Shown here in pieces: positions 18,551 through 28,596 of a stretch of DNA of 64,000 nucleotides (position 1 is the stretch's first letter; each line of letters starts with the position of its first letter). This DNA is from Bacteroides graminisolvens DSM 19988 = JCM 15093. Lineage in GTDB: Bacteria > Bacteroidota > Bacteroidia > Bacteroidales > Bacteroidaceae. Location of the stretch: assembly GCF_000428125.1 (NCBI RefSeq), contig NZ_ATZI01000001.1:62001-126000 (forward strand), in the 5' to 3' direction. A model generated the notes under the pieces. That model made no database searches. It was not told where the DNA came from and was given only the letters and a program-made list of their open reading frames with translations. The position numbers and the translations under genes are program-made.

Positions 18551-21406
18551 TTAAAACTCCACGGCCAGTCCAGCCAACACACTTCTTGTTAAAGGGCTAG
18601 TAGCTCCATAAGATTCAGGATCGGCAATTTTTATATGATCAAAGCAAAGTAAATCAGTACCTCTCACATATACTTTTGCACCTTTCATAATCTTTGTCTT
18701 ACTCAACAATGACGCTGGCAAATTATAATAAAGTTCAACCGTACGTAGTTTCAGAAAAGAACGATCTTCTACCCAAACACTGTTATTTTGGTAGTTATTC
18801 TCGTTGCTCTGAGATGTCAGACGAGGATATTTTGCATTCATATTATTCTCCGTCCATCTGTTATCATAATAATGCTGAGAAATAGTTGTATTATTAATCA
18901 AGGGCCAATAGACACTTTTTGTGTTCAGGATAGCAGAATAATTACCTGTTCCTTGGAACAAAGCGTTAAAGCCAACACCTTTCCACTCAGCGCCCAATCG
19001 GAATGAATAATAAATTTCAGGAACCACATTACTGTAAGCTAAATCACATTTATCATTTTCATCAATCTTTTGGTCTCCATTAATATCTTGGTATTTAATA
19101 TCTCCGGGCTTAACCGTTCCAAACTGTTGAACCGGACTGGCATCAATATCGGCCTGATCTTTAAAGAAACCAATAGCTTTCAATCCATAAATTTGATTTA
19201 GAGCGTTACCCGTTTGCTTCAAGTTTGAATAGAGACGAGGTTCCTCCATCATTTCTATTACCTTGTTTTTGTTATATGTAAAATTTGCACCTATATTAAA
19301 AGCTACTTCACCAATATTTTTAGTATAATCGGCACCCACTTCAACTCCCCAGCTATCAACAACTCCTCCATTTTCAAAAGGAGCAGTAAACCCTAATACA
19401 GAAGAATATTGTCCACTTGAAGATACCCAAATATCACTACGACGTTGGTAATAGCCATCAATCATCAGATTTAATCCATTAAAGAGGGTGGCATCAACAC
19501 CAAAGTTATATTTATAGGCCTTTTCATGCGTAGAATTTAATGAGGCCAAACGGCCTAGAGTCCAACTGCTTGTTCCTACAGAATAACCGGTATCAAAGGG
19601 GTAGTATGATCCTCCTGTATAAACTTGTTCCCAATAACCTTCCTGTTCTGTATCATCGCTAATAGGAAGTTTGTCAACATTGATAATACCAAATGATGCC
19701 CTAACTTTCAAGAAATCAATGAAAGAAATATCCTTCATAAAATCTTCCTTGCTCATTACCCATGCCGCAGATATGGTGGGAGAGTAAGCCCATTTATGTC
19801 CGGGAGCCAATTTATTGGACTGCGAAGCAACCAAAGTCACGTCAGCATAATAACGAGCTTTGTATCCATAATGGGCATACAAAGATGCATTCTGACGATA
19901 CCAAGTGTGATTTAATCCTTTGGTGTTTCTATATTCGTAATCCCACTTCAGTTGAGAGTAAAGACTGTGATCACCAAAATTATTTGTGTAATCCACGCTA
20001 CCGGCCAAATTAAGAGCTCTATTCCATCCAATGATGTTAGATTCTGTTCCCATACCCGTATCTGCTCCACCTTTATAGTATTGAGTAGTAGTGGGTTCAC
20101 CGTTCGCCCAACCTGTTACCGCATTACTGCCATAGACAAAAGTTTTTGAATGATTTTCCCAATAATTGGAAATATTATCATAAGCCATAAGAACATGTGC
20201 TCTCAAGCCTGGAGTAATAGAAGATAAATCTTGAGACAGTTTCATATCAGCAAACAAAGAATAGTTATGCCCTTTTGAGTAAGCAGCAGCTTGCGACATC
20301 GCTACCGGATTACTAGTTCCGGGCCAGATAGAGCTACCGCCCCATGTTCCATCTTCTAATCTAGCAGGTATTGCCGCTGAAGGTAAGGAATAGATCATAT
20401 TCCATAAGTCTGTATTTTTTTTCGAATCGCTATCCTCGTTATGCCCAGGAACTCTTGATTCGCTTAAAGTACCCAACAGATTAACAATCAGCTTCGTTTT
20501 AGGGGTCAAATCAATATCCAAATTTGTTCTCAAATTAGCTTTTGAGTACATATCTTGGGTAGAGTATCCATCATTCATATTAGGATTAGCAATAAAACCG
20601 CTGTTATTAGTGAGATTTGCCAAAGCATAGTAACGGAATTTACTACCTCCCCCACGAAAGCTTACATTGTAGATGTTAGAAGCGCCGGTATCTTTAAAAG
20701 TCTCCTTTACCCAATCAACATTAGGATACAGATAAGGATATTTACCTGAACGAAAGGCGTTTAATTCATCATCAGAATAACGAATAGCCTGTCCATCATT
20801 CTTCAAAGCCTCATTTATTGCACTCCCATACGTGTATGCGTCAGCAAATTTGGGGCGTCTGGCTTGCCAGTTGATTACATGATCATAAGAAACATTTATT
20901 TCTTTTGAATTGTATTTTCCACGTTTTGTAACTACATGCAAAACACCATTGATACCTTTGTAACCATACAGAGCAACTGCTGCCGCATCTTTCAATATAG
21001 TAACTGATTCAACCTCCTCAGGGGTAATAAAATCAAGGTCACGTTCAATACCATCAACCAAAATAAGAGGAGTGCTACCCGACAAGCTTTGAAGGCCTCT
21101 AATATACAATGCCGAACTTTGCTTGGTGTATGAACCCGACTCTTGCAAAGCAGTAAGCCCCAAGCCTTGGCCATACAGAGAAGTGGTCACGTTTTTGGCC
21201 CCTCTTTTATTAATCTGATCTCCATAAATGATGGAAGCAGATGAAGTTGATTCTTCTAATCTTTGGGTACTATTATAACCAACGTGAACAGGTTGATTGG
21301 AAAAAGATGTTGATTTCCCCAAAATACTATCATTAGCTTCCTGTGCAAATCCTTGCAAACTAACAACAGCAAGAAATGCTGGAATAATTATATTCTTTTT
21401 TTTCAT
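18551..21406 (-). CDS. SusC/RagA TonB-linked outer membrane protein (susC2)
   Basis: The frame can open upstream at 21451, but the first good start is the ATG at 21406 (KKKNIIIPAFLAVVSLQGFA signal peptide), which leaves 38 bp to the preceding susD1 stop; the product is 951 residues. Plug motifs are LYIRGLQSLSGSTPLILVDG and VESVTILKDAAAVALYG, followed by the long beta-barrel with the C-terminal SusC-type ending. Unlike susC1, it has no carboxypeptidase-D-like domain between the signal peptide and the plug: the mature N terminus runs straight to the plug within about 60 residues. It imports oligosaccharides with TonB energy together with susD2. Confidence 0.92.
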   Translation of the reverse strand: MKKKNIIIPAFLAVVSLQGFAQEANDSILGKSTSFSNQPVHVGYNSTQRLEESTSSASIIYGDQINKRGAKNVTTSLYGQGLGLTALQESGSYTKQSSALYIRGLQSLSGSTPLILVDGIERDLDFITPEEVESVTILKDAAAVALYGYKGINGVLHVVTKRGKYNSKEINVSYDHVINWQARRPKFADAYTYGSAINEALKNDGQAIRYSDDELNAFRSGKYPYLYPNVDWVKETFKDTGASNIYNVSFRGGGSKFRYYALANLTNNSGFIANPNMNDGYSTQDMYSKANLRTNLDIDLTPKTKLIVNLLGTLSESRVPGHNEDSDSKKNTDLWNMIYSLPSAAIPARLEDGTWGGSSIWPGTSNPVAMSQAAAYSKGHNYSLFADMKLSQDLSSITPGLRAHVLMAYDNISNYWENHSKTFVYGSNAVTGWANGEPTTTQYYKGGADTGMGTESNIIGWNRALNLAGSVDYTNNFGDHSLYSQLKWDYEYRNTKGLNHTWYRQNASLYAHYGYKARYYADVTLVASQSNKLAPGHKWAYSPTISAAWVMSKEDFMKDISFIDFLKVRASFGIINVDKLPISDDTEQEGYWEQVYTGGSYYPFDTGYSVGTSSWTLGRLASLNSTHEKAYKYNFGVDATLFNGLNLMIDGYYQRRSDIWVSSSGQYSSVLGFTAPFENGGVVDSWGVEVGADYTKNIGEVAFNIGANFTYNKNKVIEMMEEPRLYSNLKQTGNALNQIYGLKAIGFFKDQADIDASPVQQFGTVKPGDIKYQDINGDQKIDENDKCDLAYSNVVPEIYYSFRLGAEWKGVGFNALFQGTGNYSAILNTKSVYWPLINNTTISQHYYDNRWTENNMNAKYPRLTSQSNENNYQNNSVWVEDRSFLKLRTVELYYNLPASLLSKTKIMKGAKVYVRGTDLLCFDHIKIADPESYGATSPLTRSVLAGLAVEF

Positions 21407-21444
21407 AATAACTTTCAATTTACAAATTGAATACAGTTTTCTCA

Positions 21445-23421
21445 TCACCATCCGGGATTTTGTATCAACCCGTATCCTTTATTTACTTCTGTCTGAGGGA
21501 ATGGTGACAGATACCACTTCGGATCAAATCCGTTGGTCCACCAATAACGTGTTGGAGCTGAAATTTCAAATCTTTCGTATTCAAACGTAGTAGGCATTTC
21601 AACACCATTTTTCCTATCTCCATTATACCAAGCTGTTTTAACTCTGTTGCCAGATGCATCCAAACGGTAAATGCGAAGTCCATGCAATTGCTTTTCAAAA
21701 CGATCCTTCATTTTATAGCGAATCATATCAAAGAAACGACAGTCCTCCATGCCTAATTCACAAACACGCTCCCGAAGTATTTCCTGAAGTAATGCACTCT
21801 TATCTGACTTCAAATTCTTGGTAGGGTTGCATTCTGCAAGCCCACCTAAGCCAACACGCGAACGTACAACATCTACTTGTTTGATTGCACCAGCCAAATC
21901 ACCAGTCTGCAAAAGAGCTTCAGCATAAGTAAGATACATTTCCGAGAGTCTCAGATAAGGCCATTCCGTATATTGACGGAGCATATCATCTCCCATCAGG
22001 AACTTAATAGGTGCATAACCTGTTCCATAAGCGCCCGATTGAGTTTCAGGTCTCAACTGAGCATCTGTACCGCCAACCCACATTTCAAAACTTTGACCAC
22101 TCATGTTACCAGTTGTCCAATCGAGTGTTTTCTGTTGTCCATTAACAATGGCTTCTTCATACAAACGAGGGTCGCGAGTAAGTGTTATGTTTCCTTTTGC
22201 AACGGTACCAGTAAGAAACATTTGGTCCAATTTGCCATCAGCTGCCGTTTTATCCCAATCAAAAGGAGTACCATCAGCCCACGGGAACATTTCAACATAT
22301 TCCTGAGTTGGACAATAAGAAGTTCGCTGCACACTCATCAAAGGATCACTCCATTGGTGCCAGCTATAATAACCCGATTTGAAAGCATCAGTAGTTGTGA
22401 CACTAACTCTCAATAAAATCTCGCTACTACCCATAGTCGCATACCCTTTACGATATGCCAATCTGTAATCTTGCGGACGAACTCCCGTAGCCTGAACTAA
22501 CTCATAGTGCCCATTCTTGTTCAGTTCAGTAAAGAATTCAGCACATGCATCTTTACAGCGCGTCCAAAGCTCAGGCTTATAAGCACCATACCACACTGCC
22601 GGATTATTGGTTCCATCTGTATGATAGGGTTCTGTATCATTAAAAAGTGGAGAAGCAGCAAACAGTAATATTCTACATTTCAGAGCCATTGCTGCTGCCT
22701 TGGTCCAGTGACCTTCTTCATTAGATGCTTCACTCTCATCTACATTCCAAGGTAAAGAAGCTGCTGCTTCATCAAGTAAACCTACCATAAAATTAACAGT
22801 TTCCTCCACGCTTCCTCGCGGCATATCGTAAGAAGCATCTGTCCCACTGAAAGAAGCTTTAATAATAGGTATTCCACCGTAATGCCTGAACGTATCAAAA
22901 TAGCGGGCTGCAATGATACATTTTGCTTCAGCTTTAATTGATAGTTTTTCTTCGTTGCTTAATCCGGGAACGCCGTCAACGTTCTCTATCAATAACCATC
23001 CTGCACGAACTGCCTGCCAAACTCTATTGGTTATATAATGCCATTTGTCGGCAAGACGACCATAACCTGCTGTGTGAGAACCTGAATAATAACGGTTATA
23101 CATAGCTGAACCCGACCAATTGGCATGCCAACAATCAGATAAGACTTCACATTTTCCCACATAAGGGTTATTTGCTTCCGGAAAATCTCCCGAACCATTA
23201 TAATAAGGTAGTCCATAATATTGGTAAGAATACAAACTCGTTAAGAATTGACGAGTATATTCTGCATTATTGAAGACAGTATCTTTTGTTACGCTACCTC
23301 CGGGAGCTTTCTCAAGGAAAGCATCACCAAATTTCACATCATCCACGCATGAAAACAAAGCGCTTATTGACATGCAGGTAGCCATTACGAGTATCGATTT
23401 ATTTCTTATTTTCATCGTCAT
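21445..23421 (-). CDS. SusD/RagB family glycan-binding lipoprotein (susD1)
   Basis: The 658-residue protein has a lipoprotein signal (ATCMSISALFSCVDDVKFGD) and SusD motifs: AKCIIAARYFDTFRHYGGIP, LALKCRILLFAASPLFND, YLRLSEMYLTYAEALLQ, RERVCELGMEDCRFFDMIRY and the ending LIQNPGW. ATGs at 23421 and 23415 are both possible; they differ by two residues. It follows susC1 by 11 bp and precedes susC2 by 38 bp, so the two pairs are almost certainly on one transcript. It is about 90 residues longer than susD2. Confidence 0.93.
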   Translation of the reverse strand: MTMKIRNKSILVMATCMSISALFSCVDDVKFGDAFLEKAPGGSVTKDTVFNNAEYTRQFLTSLYSYQYYGLPYYNGSGDFPEANNPYVGKCEVLSDCWHANWSGSAMYNRYYSGSHTAGYGRLADKWHYITNRVWQAVRAGWLLIENVDGVPGLSNEEKLSIKAEAKCIIAARYFDTFRHYGGIPIIKASFSGTDASYDMPRGSVEETVNFMVGLLDEAAASLPWNVDESEASNEEGHWTKAAAMALKCRILLFAASPLFNDTEPYHTDGTNNPAVWYGAYKPELWTRCKDACAEFFTELNKNGHYELVQATGVRPQDYRLAYRKGYATMGSSEILLRVSVTTTDAFKSGYYSWHQWSDPLMSVQRTSYCPTQEYVEMFPWADGTPFDWDKTAADGKLDQMFLTGTVAKGNITLTRDPRLYEEAIVNGQQKTLDWTTGNMSGQSFEMWVGGTDAQLRPETQSGAYGTGYAPIKFLMGDDMLRQYTEWPYLRLSEMYLTYAEALLQTGDLAGAIKQVDVVRSRVGLGGLAECNPTKNLKSDKSALLQEILRERVCELGMEDCRFFDMIRYKMKDRFEKQLHGLRIYRLDASGNRVKTAWYNGDRKNGVEMPTTFEYERFEISAPTRYWWTNGFDPKWYLSPFPQTEVNKGYGLIQNPGW

Positions 23422-23432
23422 AGCATTTTAAA

Positions 23433-26400
23433 TTAAAAACCAAGCTTCAGACTTAAGGAATAGGTCTTGGTCAACGGATAAGTAGGTGAGCCAGTAGCTC
23501 TCGATTCCGGATCGCCCCACATATAATCTGAGATAGTAAGAAGATTATAACCACTAAGTGCCAACTGGCAAGTATTTAGTTTTATCTTCTTCATGAAAGG
23601 GAAGTTGAAATTATAGGCAACTTGCAAGCTCTTCAAGCGAAGATAACTAGCATCTTTTTCATATAAAGTTGATGCTGCATAATTGTTTGTGGCATTAACC
23701 CAAGTTGCTCTGGGATAAGCTGCACTCTGAGAAGGATTCTCAGCATTCCACGTATTGTCTACATGATACTGCAACAAACCTCCTTGGTTATTTGTGCTGC
23801 CACTTACAAACGGACGACGGAACAAATCATCAATTACCCGAGATACATTCCATGCACCCGTCCATTGAAGTGTTACGTCAAAGTTCTTCCAGCTGAATCC
23901 CATATTGATACCGGCAAGATATTCAGGGTCATCGGTATAACCAAACTCTCTTGACATATCATTCGTATCAATCTTTCCGTTGTTATCAAGATCCACATAC
24001 ACGCAATCTCCATTTTGCAATGTTTGCAGCTGAGTTGGGAATTCTTGTCCAAAGACCTCTTTATAACGCTGAGGCGTATTCTCATTATAATACTCAAAGA
24101 ATTTATACAACGAACGCGCGCCGATGCGATGTCCTTTTGCATATTGATATGCGTTATTCAGTGGAGCCTCTTTTTGTTCCACAATTTCGTTTTGGTTATA
24201 AGAAAGGTTTAATCCCAAATAATATCTAAAATCTTTCCCTATATTATCGTTCCATTTCAAAGACACTTCCCATCCCCAACTGTCAACAATACCAAGATTT
24301 GCAGGAGGTAAAGTGAATCCTAATACGCTTGGAGCTGTACCATCTGACAACAAGATGTCTTTACGATGTTCTTTATAATAATCGAATCCTGTTTTTAGGC
24401 GGTCATTCAAAAGGCTAAAATCAACACCATAGTTCTGCTTGAAGGCTTTCTCCCAGGTAACATCGGCATTGTTTCTTGCTTGTTCATAGGCACCTTTGCT
24501 AATAGTTCCGTTATTAATACCAAAGAAATAGCCATATCCCAATCGGTTAGGAGCTGTTTCATTGTTTATACCATAGGGATCCGGTTGATACATAAATCGA
24601 GAACCACCTATTTTATCATTACCAACAAGTCCCATTGATACACGGAACTTCATATAGTTAATAATGGGTTTTATTGGTTTCCAAAAATCTTCTTCACTGA
24701 TAACCCATCCAATAGAGCCAGCGGGGAACGTACCAAAACGTTTATCGGGTGCAAAATTTTCAGATCCGTTATATCCAATGTTGAATTCAACCATATAACG
24801 GCTTTTCCAATCATAGGTAGCACGGCCTACTAAACCTACATATCCTGCGGGAATATCTGAGTATGTACTAGGATAATATATTTTTGATTGGTTATAAAGT
24901 ACAAGCCCGGAAACATGGTGTTCACCAAACGTACGATCGTAATTGAATCCGGTCTCCATGTACCAGTTACGAGCTTTGCCACTCTCCTCTTCTTTGTAAC
25001 TAACCTGAGAGTTTTCTCCACTCTTTTTATAAGCAATAGAGCCGTCACTTCTCAAAACAGGAGTATAGGTAGCAATACTTGCTACACCATTTTTATAATT
25101 TGTAAAGCTACCATTATAAGAGCCTTTCACTTTAAATGAAAGTCCTTTGGTTACAAAATCGAGTTTTTGGTTCAGAATAATATCCGAAGTCAACTTGTTT
25201 ACGCTTGTACTCATAAAGCCGCCACCGTAATAAGTCATACCCGATCCTCCTACGAAAGGCAAACCATATTCTGTAGTAGCATAAACCATCTTTCCGTCCA
25301 CTAACCCCGGACTTGAGAAAGGAGTAGCCCAATACATATTTTTCAGCATACCTTCGGAACCTTGTCCGGTATAAGGTTTATAAGAGTTATCAACACTACC
25401 TCCTAAGTTCAAAGAGATAGTAGTCGACTTAGTAACATCAATATCTAAGTTTGAACGATAGTTAAACCTATTATACTGATAACTTAAGTCGTATGGCAGA
25501 TCAAATTGCTTAAACAAGCCATTCTGAGTGTATGCACCAGCCGAGATAAAATAACGCACAGACTGTGTTCCACCAGTTATATTAATATTGTGCTGTGTTT
25601 GAATAGCAGCATCTTTCAAACAGTATTCTACCCAGTCAGTATCAGGAAAACGAATAGGGTCCGAATGATCTTTGAATTTCTGAATCACCTCATCAGAAAA
25701 CATAGGAGCTGCATTGGGATCATCATTCTTCTGCATTTTATTGTAGAATAACGCATAATCATAAGCATTTGCCTTATCAATAGTCTCGGTAGGAGTTATA
25801 ATACTAGCTGAAGTTGTAATTGATATTTTTGCTTTCCCTTCCTGACCACGTTTGGTTGTAATTAAAACAACTCCATTAGCTCCACGTACACCAAAAACAG
25901 CCGTAGCTGAAGCATCTTTCAATACAGTGATACTCTCAATTTCATTAGGGTCAATTTCATTAAAGCTTCTTTCCACTCCGTCAACCTGAATTAAAGGCCC
26001 TGAATCTCTCCATGTTGCTTGCCCACGTACAAAAATAGTAGCAGCATCTTTACCCGGTTCACCAGAGTACTGTACTGTAGTAAGCCCTGTCAACTGACCC
26101 GACAGCATATTTGATACGGAGCCGGTAGGTGTCTTTGTTAGTTCGCCTCCTTTTACACTGGAAATGGCTCCCGTTACAGTAACCTTTTTCTGAGCACCGT
26201 AAGCAACGATTTCTACTTCGCCTAATGCTAGAGCACTTTCTTCCAGAATAACTTTCATGTTGTTCTTTGCCTCAACCGTCTTTGTGTCGTAACCGATAAA
26301 AGAGATTACTAATTTGCTTCCGGCAGGAACTGTTAGTTTAAAGACTCCATCCAAATCAGTTATCGTACCAATGGTTCCACCGCTCACCTTTACGTTAGCT

Positions 26401-26624
26401 CCGATGATAGGTTCTCCTTTTGAGTCCTCAACAACACCACTAATGCTAATATTTCTTTGTTGCTGAACAGCATCTACTGAAGCCTTCACCGCTTGAGGAA
26501 ACCCAAACAGCGAAAAGAAAAGAATAAAGCAGAATAAGGAAGCTGGAAATTGATGCATTCCTTTTAATAGCCACCGAGGCATCCCGGGGTAACACAACAG
26601 ACTTAGTTTTCTTCTGTCTTTCAT
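23433..26624 (-). CDS. SusC/RagA TonB-linked outer membrane protein (susC1)
   Basis: This 1063-residue protein has a long N-terminal leader, then a carboxypeptidase-D-like domain (about 55-130, with GEPIIGANVKVSGG and ISFIGYDTKTVEA), a plug domain (IFVRGQATWRDSGPLIQVDG, IESITVLKDASATAVFGVRG) and a large beta-barrel ending in YSLSLKLGF. It is the first gene of a seven-gene minus-strand run (susC1, susD1, susC2, susD2, sulfatase, PL11, SGNH). A long intergenic region with repeats lies upstream. The protein imports oligosaccharides with susD1. Confidence 0.95.
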   Translation of the reverse strand: MKDRRKLSLLCYPGMPRWLLKGMHQFPASLFCFILFFSLFGFPQAVKASVDAVQQQRNISISGVVEDSKGEPIIGANVKVSGGTIGTITDLDGVFKLTVPAGSKLVISFIGYDTKTVEAKNNMKVILEESALALGEVEIVAYGAQKKVTVTGAISSVKGGELTKTPTGSVSNMLSGQLTGLTTVQYSGEPGKDAATIFVRGQATWRDSGPLIQVDGVERSFNEIDPNEIESITVLKDASATAVFGVRGANGVVLITTKRGQEGKAKISITTSASIITPTETIDKANAYDYALFYNKMQKNDDPNAAPMFSDEVIQKFKDHSDPIRFPDTDWVEYCLKDAAIQTQHNINITGGTQSVRYFISAGAYTQNGLFKQFDLPYDLSYQYNRFNYRSNLDIDVTKSTTISLNLGGSVDNSYKPYTGQGSEGMLKNMYWATPFSSPGLVDGKMVYATTEYGLPFVGGSGMTYYGGGFMSTSVNKLTSDIILNQKLDFVTKGLSFKVKGSYNGSFTNYKNGVASIATYTPVLRSDGSIAYKKSGENSQVSYKEEESGKARNWYMETGFNYDRTFGEHHVSGLVLYNQSKIYYPSTYSDIPAGYVGLVGRATYDWKSRYMVEFNIGYNGSENFAPDKRFGTFPAGSIGWVISEEDFWKPIKPIINYMKFRVSMGLVGNDKIGGSRFMYQPDPYGINNETAPNRLGYGYFFGINNGTISKGAYEQARNNADVTWEKAFKQNYGVDFSLLNDRLKTGFDYYKEHRKDILLSDGTAPSVLGFTLPPANLGIVDSWGWEVSLKWNDNIGKDFRYYLGLNLSYNQNEIVEQKEAPLNNAYQYAKGHRIGARSLYKFFEYYNENTPQRYKEVFGQEFPTQLQTLQNGDCVYVDLDNNGKIDTNDMSREFGYTDDPEYLAGINMGFSWKNFDVTLQWTGAWNVSRVIDDLFRRPFVSGSTNNQGGLLQYHVDNTWNAENPSQSAAYPRATWVNATNNYAASTLYEKDASYLRLKSLQVAYNFNFPFMKKIKLNTCQLALSGYNLLTISDYMWGDPESRATGSPTYPLTKTYSLSLKLGF

Positions 26625-26939
26625 ACCATAGTTATTAAGTTAAACAATGTTTTTAATATGATTTATGCAAATATTTATTTGTCGGTTTGTTCACACATCC
26701 TTGTATGTAACGCCATATTAAATAGTGTTGCAAAGTTCCCTCTTTTCTAAATAAAAGCAAATGGAGAAATGTACAGATGCATAGAAATTCCTATTTGTAC
26801 ATCAAATAATACTATTCAATTTGACTGAATACTATTTAATTTGATTTTTATATAGCATAAGCATATAAATAAAATAAGCATTCTACTTTAAATCCCAAAC
26901 ATCAATTATATTTTCCTCCTATTAAAATCTTTCGTATAC

Positions 26940-27016
26940 CCGGGTGTAGGGTATTCGTACACCCGGATCTACAGATCGTGTACATGGGGGTGTACAAACT
27001 GTGTACATCCGGGTGG
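26940..27016. repeat. inverted repeats built on a CCGGGTGTA / TGTACA motif
   Basis: CCGGGTGTA (26940-26948) pairs perfectly with TACACCCGG (26958-26966) across a 9-nt loop. GATC-TACA-GATC follows. Then come two TGTACA palindromes flanking GGGGG, and a further GTGTACATCCGGGTG that recalls the first hairpin in reverse. The dense reuse of one word in both orientations marks a structured or protein-binding region. Confidence 0.6.
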
Positions 27017-27124
27017 AGACGAAATTTGCTCACCTGCAAAATAAATCGCATAAGGGTACTGATGAAAATCCTTATAAATAAGTAATAAACAGCTATAAAC
27101 TTGTAAGGAATCACTGCGAAAAAG

Positions 27125-27228
27125 TTGGTGATACTTGGTGATACTTGGTGAGGCTTTTTTTGAGGCAAGTATCACACAGAAGATTCTGTATATCAACCGA
27201 TTAAGGCGTTGGTGATACTTGGTGATAC
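27125..27228. repeat. decamer TTGGTGATAC direct repeats
   Basis: The 10-mer TTGGTGATAC occurs at 27125-27134, 27135-27144, partly at 27145-27154, and again at 27209-27218 and 27219-27228. The reverse word GTATCAC lies between the two clusters near 27169-27175. Both clusters are followed by a T-run. The function is unknown. Confidence 0.65.
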
Positions 27229-27324
27229 TTTTTTTCATACTTTTTATGAAGAGCTACAGCTCAATTTGAACCAAATTAAATGCAAACGTATGATTTTCCA
27301 TTCTCCCTATCGCCCGCTAAACAT

Positions 27325-27332
27325 TATCTTTG
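27325..27332 (+). promoter_or_regulatory. -7 box for the GH105 gene
   Basis: TATCTTTG matches TAnnTTTG and lies 60 bp before the GH105 start. No clear -33 TTTG is seen at the right distance, consistent with an activator-dependent promoter. Confidence 0.4.
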
Positions 27333-27392
27333 CCCTCAAGGACATTGATAAACGAATAAAGCCTCAAAATATAACTAGTAAACAATAAAATC

Positions 27393-28523
27393 ATGAAGAA
27401 CAAAATTCTATTTTCATTCATCGTATTGGCAGGCATGGCTATATCGAGCGCAATGGCTCAGGTATTGCCTAGCAAACAGGAGACTTTAAAAACGCTCACG
27501 CTTGTAAATGGCTATTTTATGAAGAAATACGCTGATTACACCTTGCCTTCTAAAACAGACAGAGTACGCCCCAGTAATATATGGACCAGAGGAGTGTATT
27601 ACGAAGGATTGATGGAACTATATAAAATATTCCCCAAAGAGGAGTACTATCAGTATGCCTACGGATGGTCTGATTTTCATAAATGGGGCATGCGCAACGG
27701 AACTACTACCCGCAATGCAGATGACCAATGTTGCGGACAAACGTATATTGATCTTTATAACATTTGCCCAACTTCACCTGCTATGTTGAAAGACATCAAG
27801 GCTTGTATGGATATGCTGGTAAATACACCTCAGGTAGATGACTGGACATGGATTGATGCCATACAGATGGGAATGCCTGTGCTTGCCAAACTAGGAAAGC
27901 TAACCGGTAATACAGCCTATTTCGACAAGATGTGGGATATGTACGCCTACAGTCGTAATACGCACGGAGGCGGACTTTTTAACCTGAAAGATGGTTTGTG
28001 GTGGAGAGATGCCGATTTTGTGGCACCTTACAAAGAGCCAAACGGTGAAGATTGTTATTGGTCAAGAGGAAACGGTTGGGTATATGCTGCTTTAGTCAGG
28101 GTAGTAAATGAGATTCCAAAGAATGAAAAGCACCGGGCAGATTACATCAAGGATTTCATTACCATGAGCAAAGCATTAAAAGCTTGCCAGCGCTCAGATG
28201 GTTTCTGGAACGTTAGTCTGCACGATCCTTCCAACTTTGGAGGGAAAGAGACAAGCGGAACGGCCTTGTTTGTGTATGGAATGGCTTGGGGCATCAACAA
28301 CGGTATATTAAATAAGGCAGAATATCTGCCGATCGCACTAAAGGCATGGGATGCGATGGTGAAAGAAGCAGTTCACGAAAACGGCTTTTTGGGATACGTT
28401 CAAGGAACGGGAAAGGAGCCTAAAGACGGCCAGCCTGTTACCTATACAAACATTCCCGATTTTGAAGATTACGGTATAGGTTGTTTCCTGCTGGCAGGAA
28501 CAGAGATATACAAGCTCAAATAG
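27393..28523 (+). CDS. unsaturated rhamnogalacturonyl hydrolase, family GH105
   Basis: The 376-residue secreted protein (signal peptide about 1-22, AISSAMAQ) has the (alpha/alpha)6-barrel signature of GH105: RGVYYEGLMELYKIF, WTWIDAIQMGMPVLAKLG with the likely catalytic Asp155, YWSRGNGWVYAALVRV at about 222-237 and SGTALFVYGMAWGINNG. It removes the 4,5-unsaturated uronate left by the PL11 lyases, by hydrating the double bond. The free form here and the fused form at 7.1-10.3 kb may act in different compartments or on different chain lengths. The gene is monocistronic with its own terminator. Confidence 0.92.
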   Translation: MKNKILFSFIVLAGMAISSAMAQVLPSKQETLKTLTLVNGYFMKKYADYTLPSKTDRVRPSNIWTRGVYYEGLMELYKIFPKEEYYQYAYGWSDFHKWGMRNGTTTRNADDQCCGQTYIDLYNICPTSPAMLKDIKACMDMLVNTPQVDDWTWIDAIQMGMPVLAKLGKLTGNTAYFDKMWDMYAYSRNTHGGGLFNLKDGLWWRDADFVAPYKEPNGEDCYWSRGNGWVYAALVRVVNEIPKNEKHRADYIKDFITMSKALKACQRSDGFWNVSLHDPSNFGGKETSGTALFVYGMAWGINNGILNKAEYLPIALKAWDAMVKEAVHENGFLGYVQGTGKEPKDGQPVTYTNIPDFEDYGIGCFLLAGTEIYKLK

Positions 28524-28546
28524 TTATGTTTTAACTGGTTAAAGAA

Positions 28547-28596
28547 ACGCAGGTGAGCTATGGCATTGGTCCATCAGTTCACCTGCGTACTTTTTT
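28547..28596 (+). terminator. intrinsic terminator after GH105
   Basis: A 10-bp stem, ACGCAGGTGA (28547-28556) with TCACCTGCGT (28579-28588), is followed by TTTTTT at 28591-28596. It lies between the convergent GH105 and GH42 genes and overlaps the last bases of the GH42 frame. Confidence 0.8.

Larger units (their letters stand above)
26625..27392. other. 768-bp divergent intergenic region with promoters and repeats
   Basis: This gap separates susC1 (minus) from the GH105 gene (plus). It holds a hairpin-forming and TGTACA-rich stretch (26940-27016), a decamer repeat array (27125-27228), a weak minus-strand -7-like AATATTTG near 26668-26675, and a plus-strand TATCTTTG at 27325-27332. The minus frames crossing it (26902-27238) repeat a Ser-Pro-Ser-Ile-Thr-Lys-Tyr-His-Gln-like phrase, which is only the translated decamer, so they are not called as genes. 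The remainder is AT-rich and has no recognised feature. Confidence 0.6.

Noticed and set aside
18551..21451. Longer start for susC2 at 21451
   Set aside because: It would overlap susD1 and place extra residues before a clean signal peptide that starts at 21406.
27125..27228. A CRISPR array
   Set aside because: The repeats are 10 bp, directly adjacent and without spacers, and no cas genes are present.
26902..27238. Two short minus-strand open frames (88 and 89 codons)
   Set aside because: They are made of the translated decamer and palindrome repeats, overlap in different frames and have no domain-like features.
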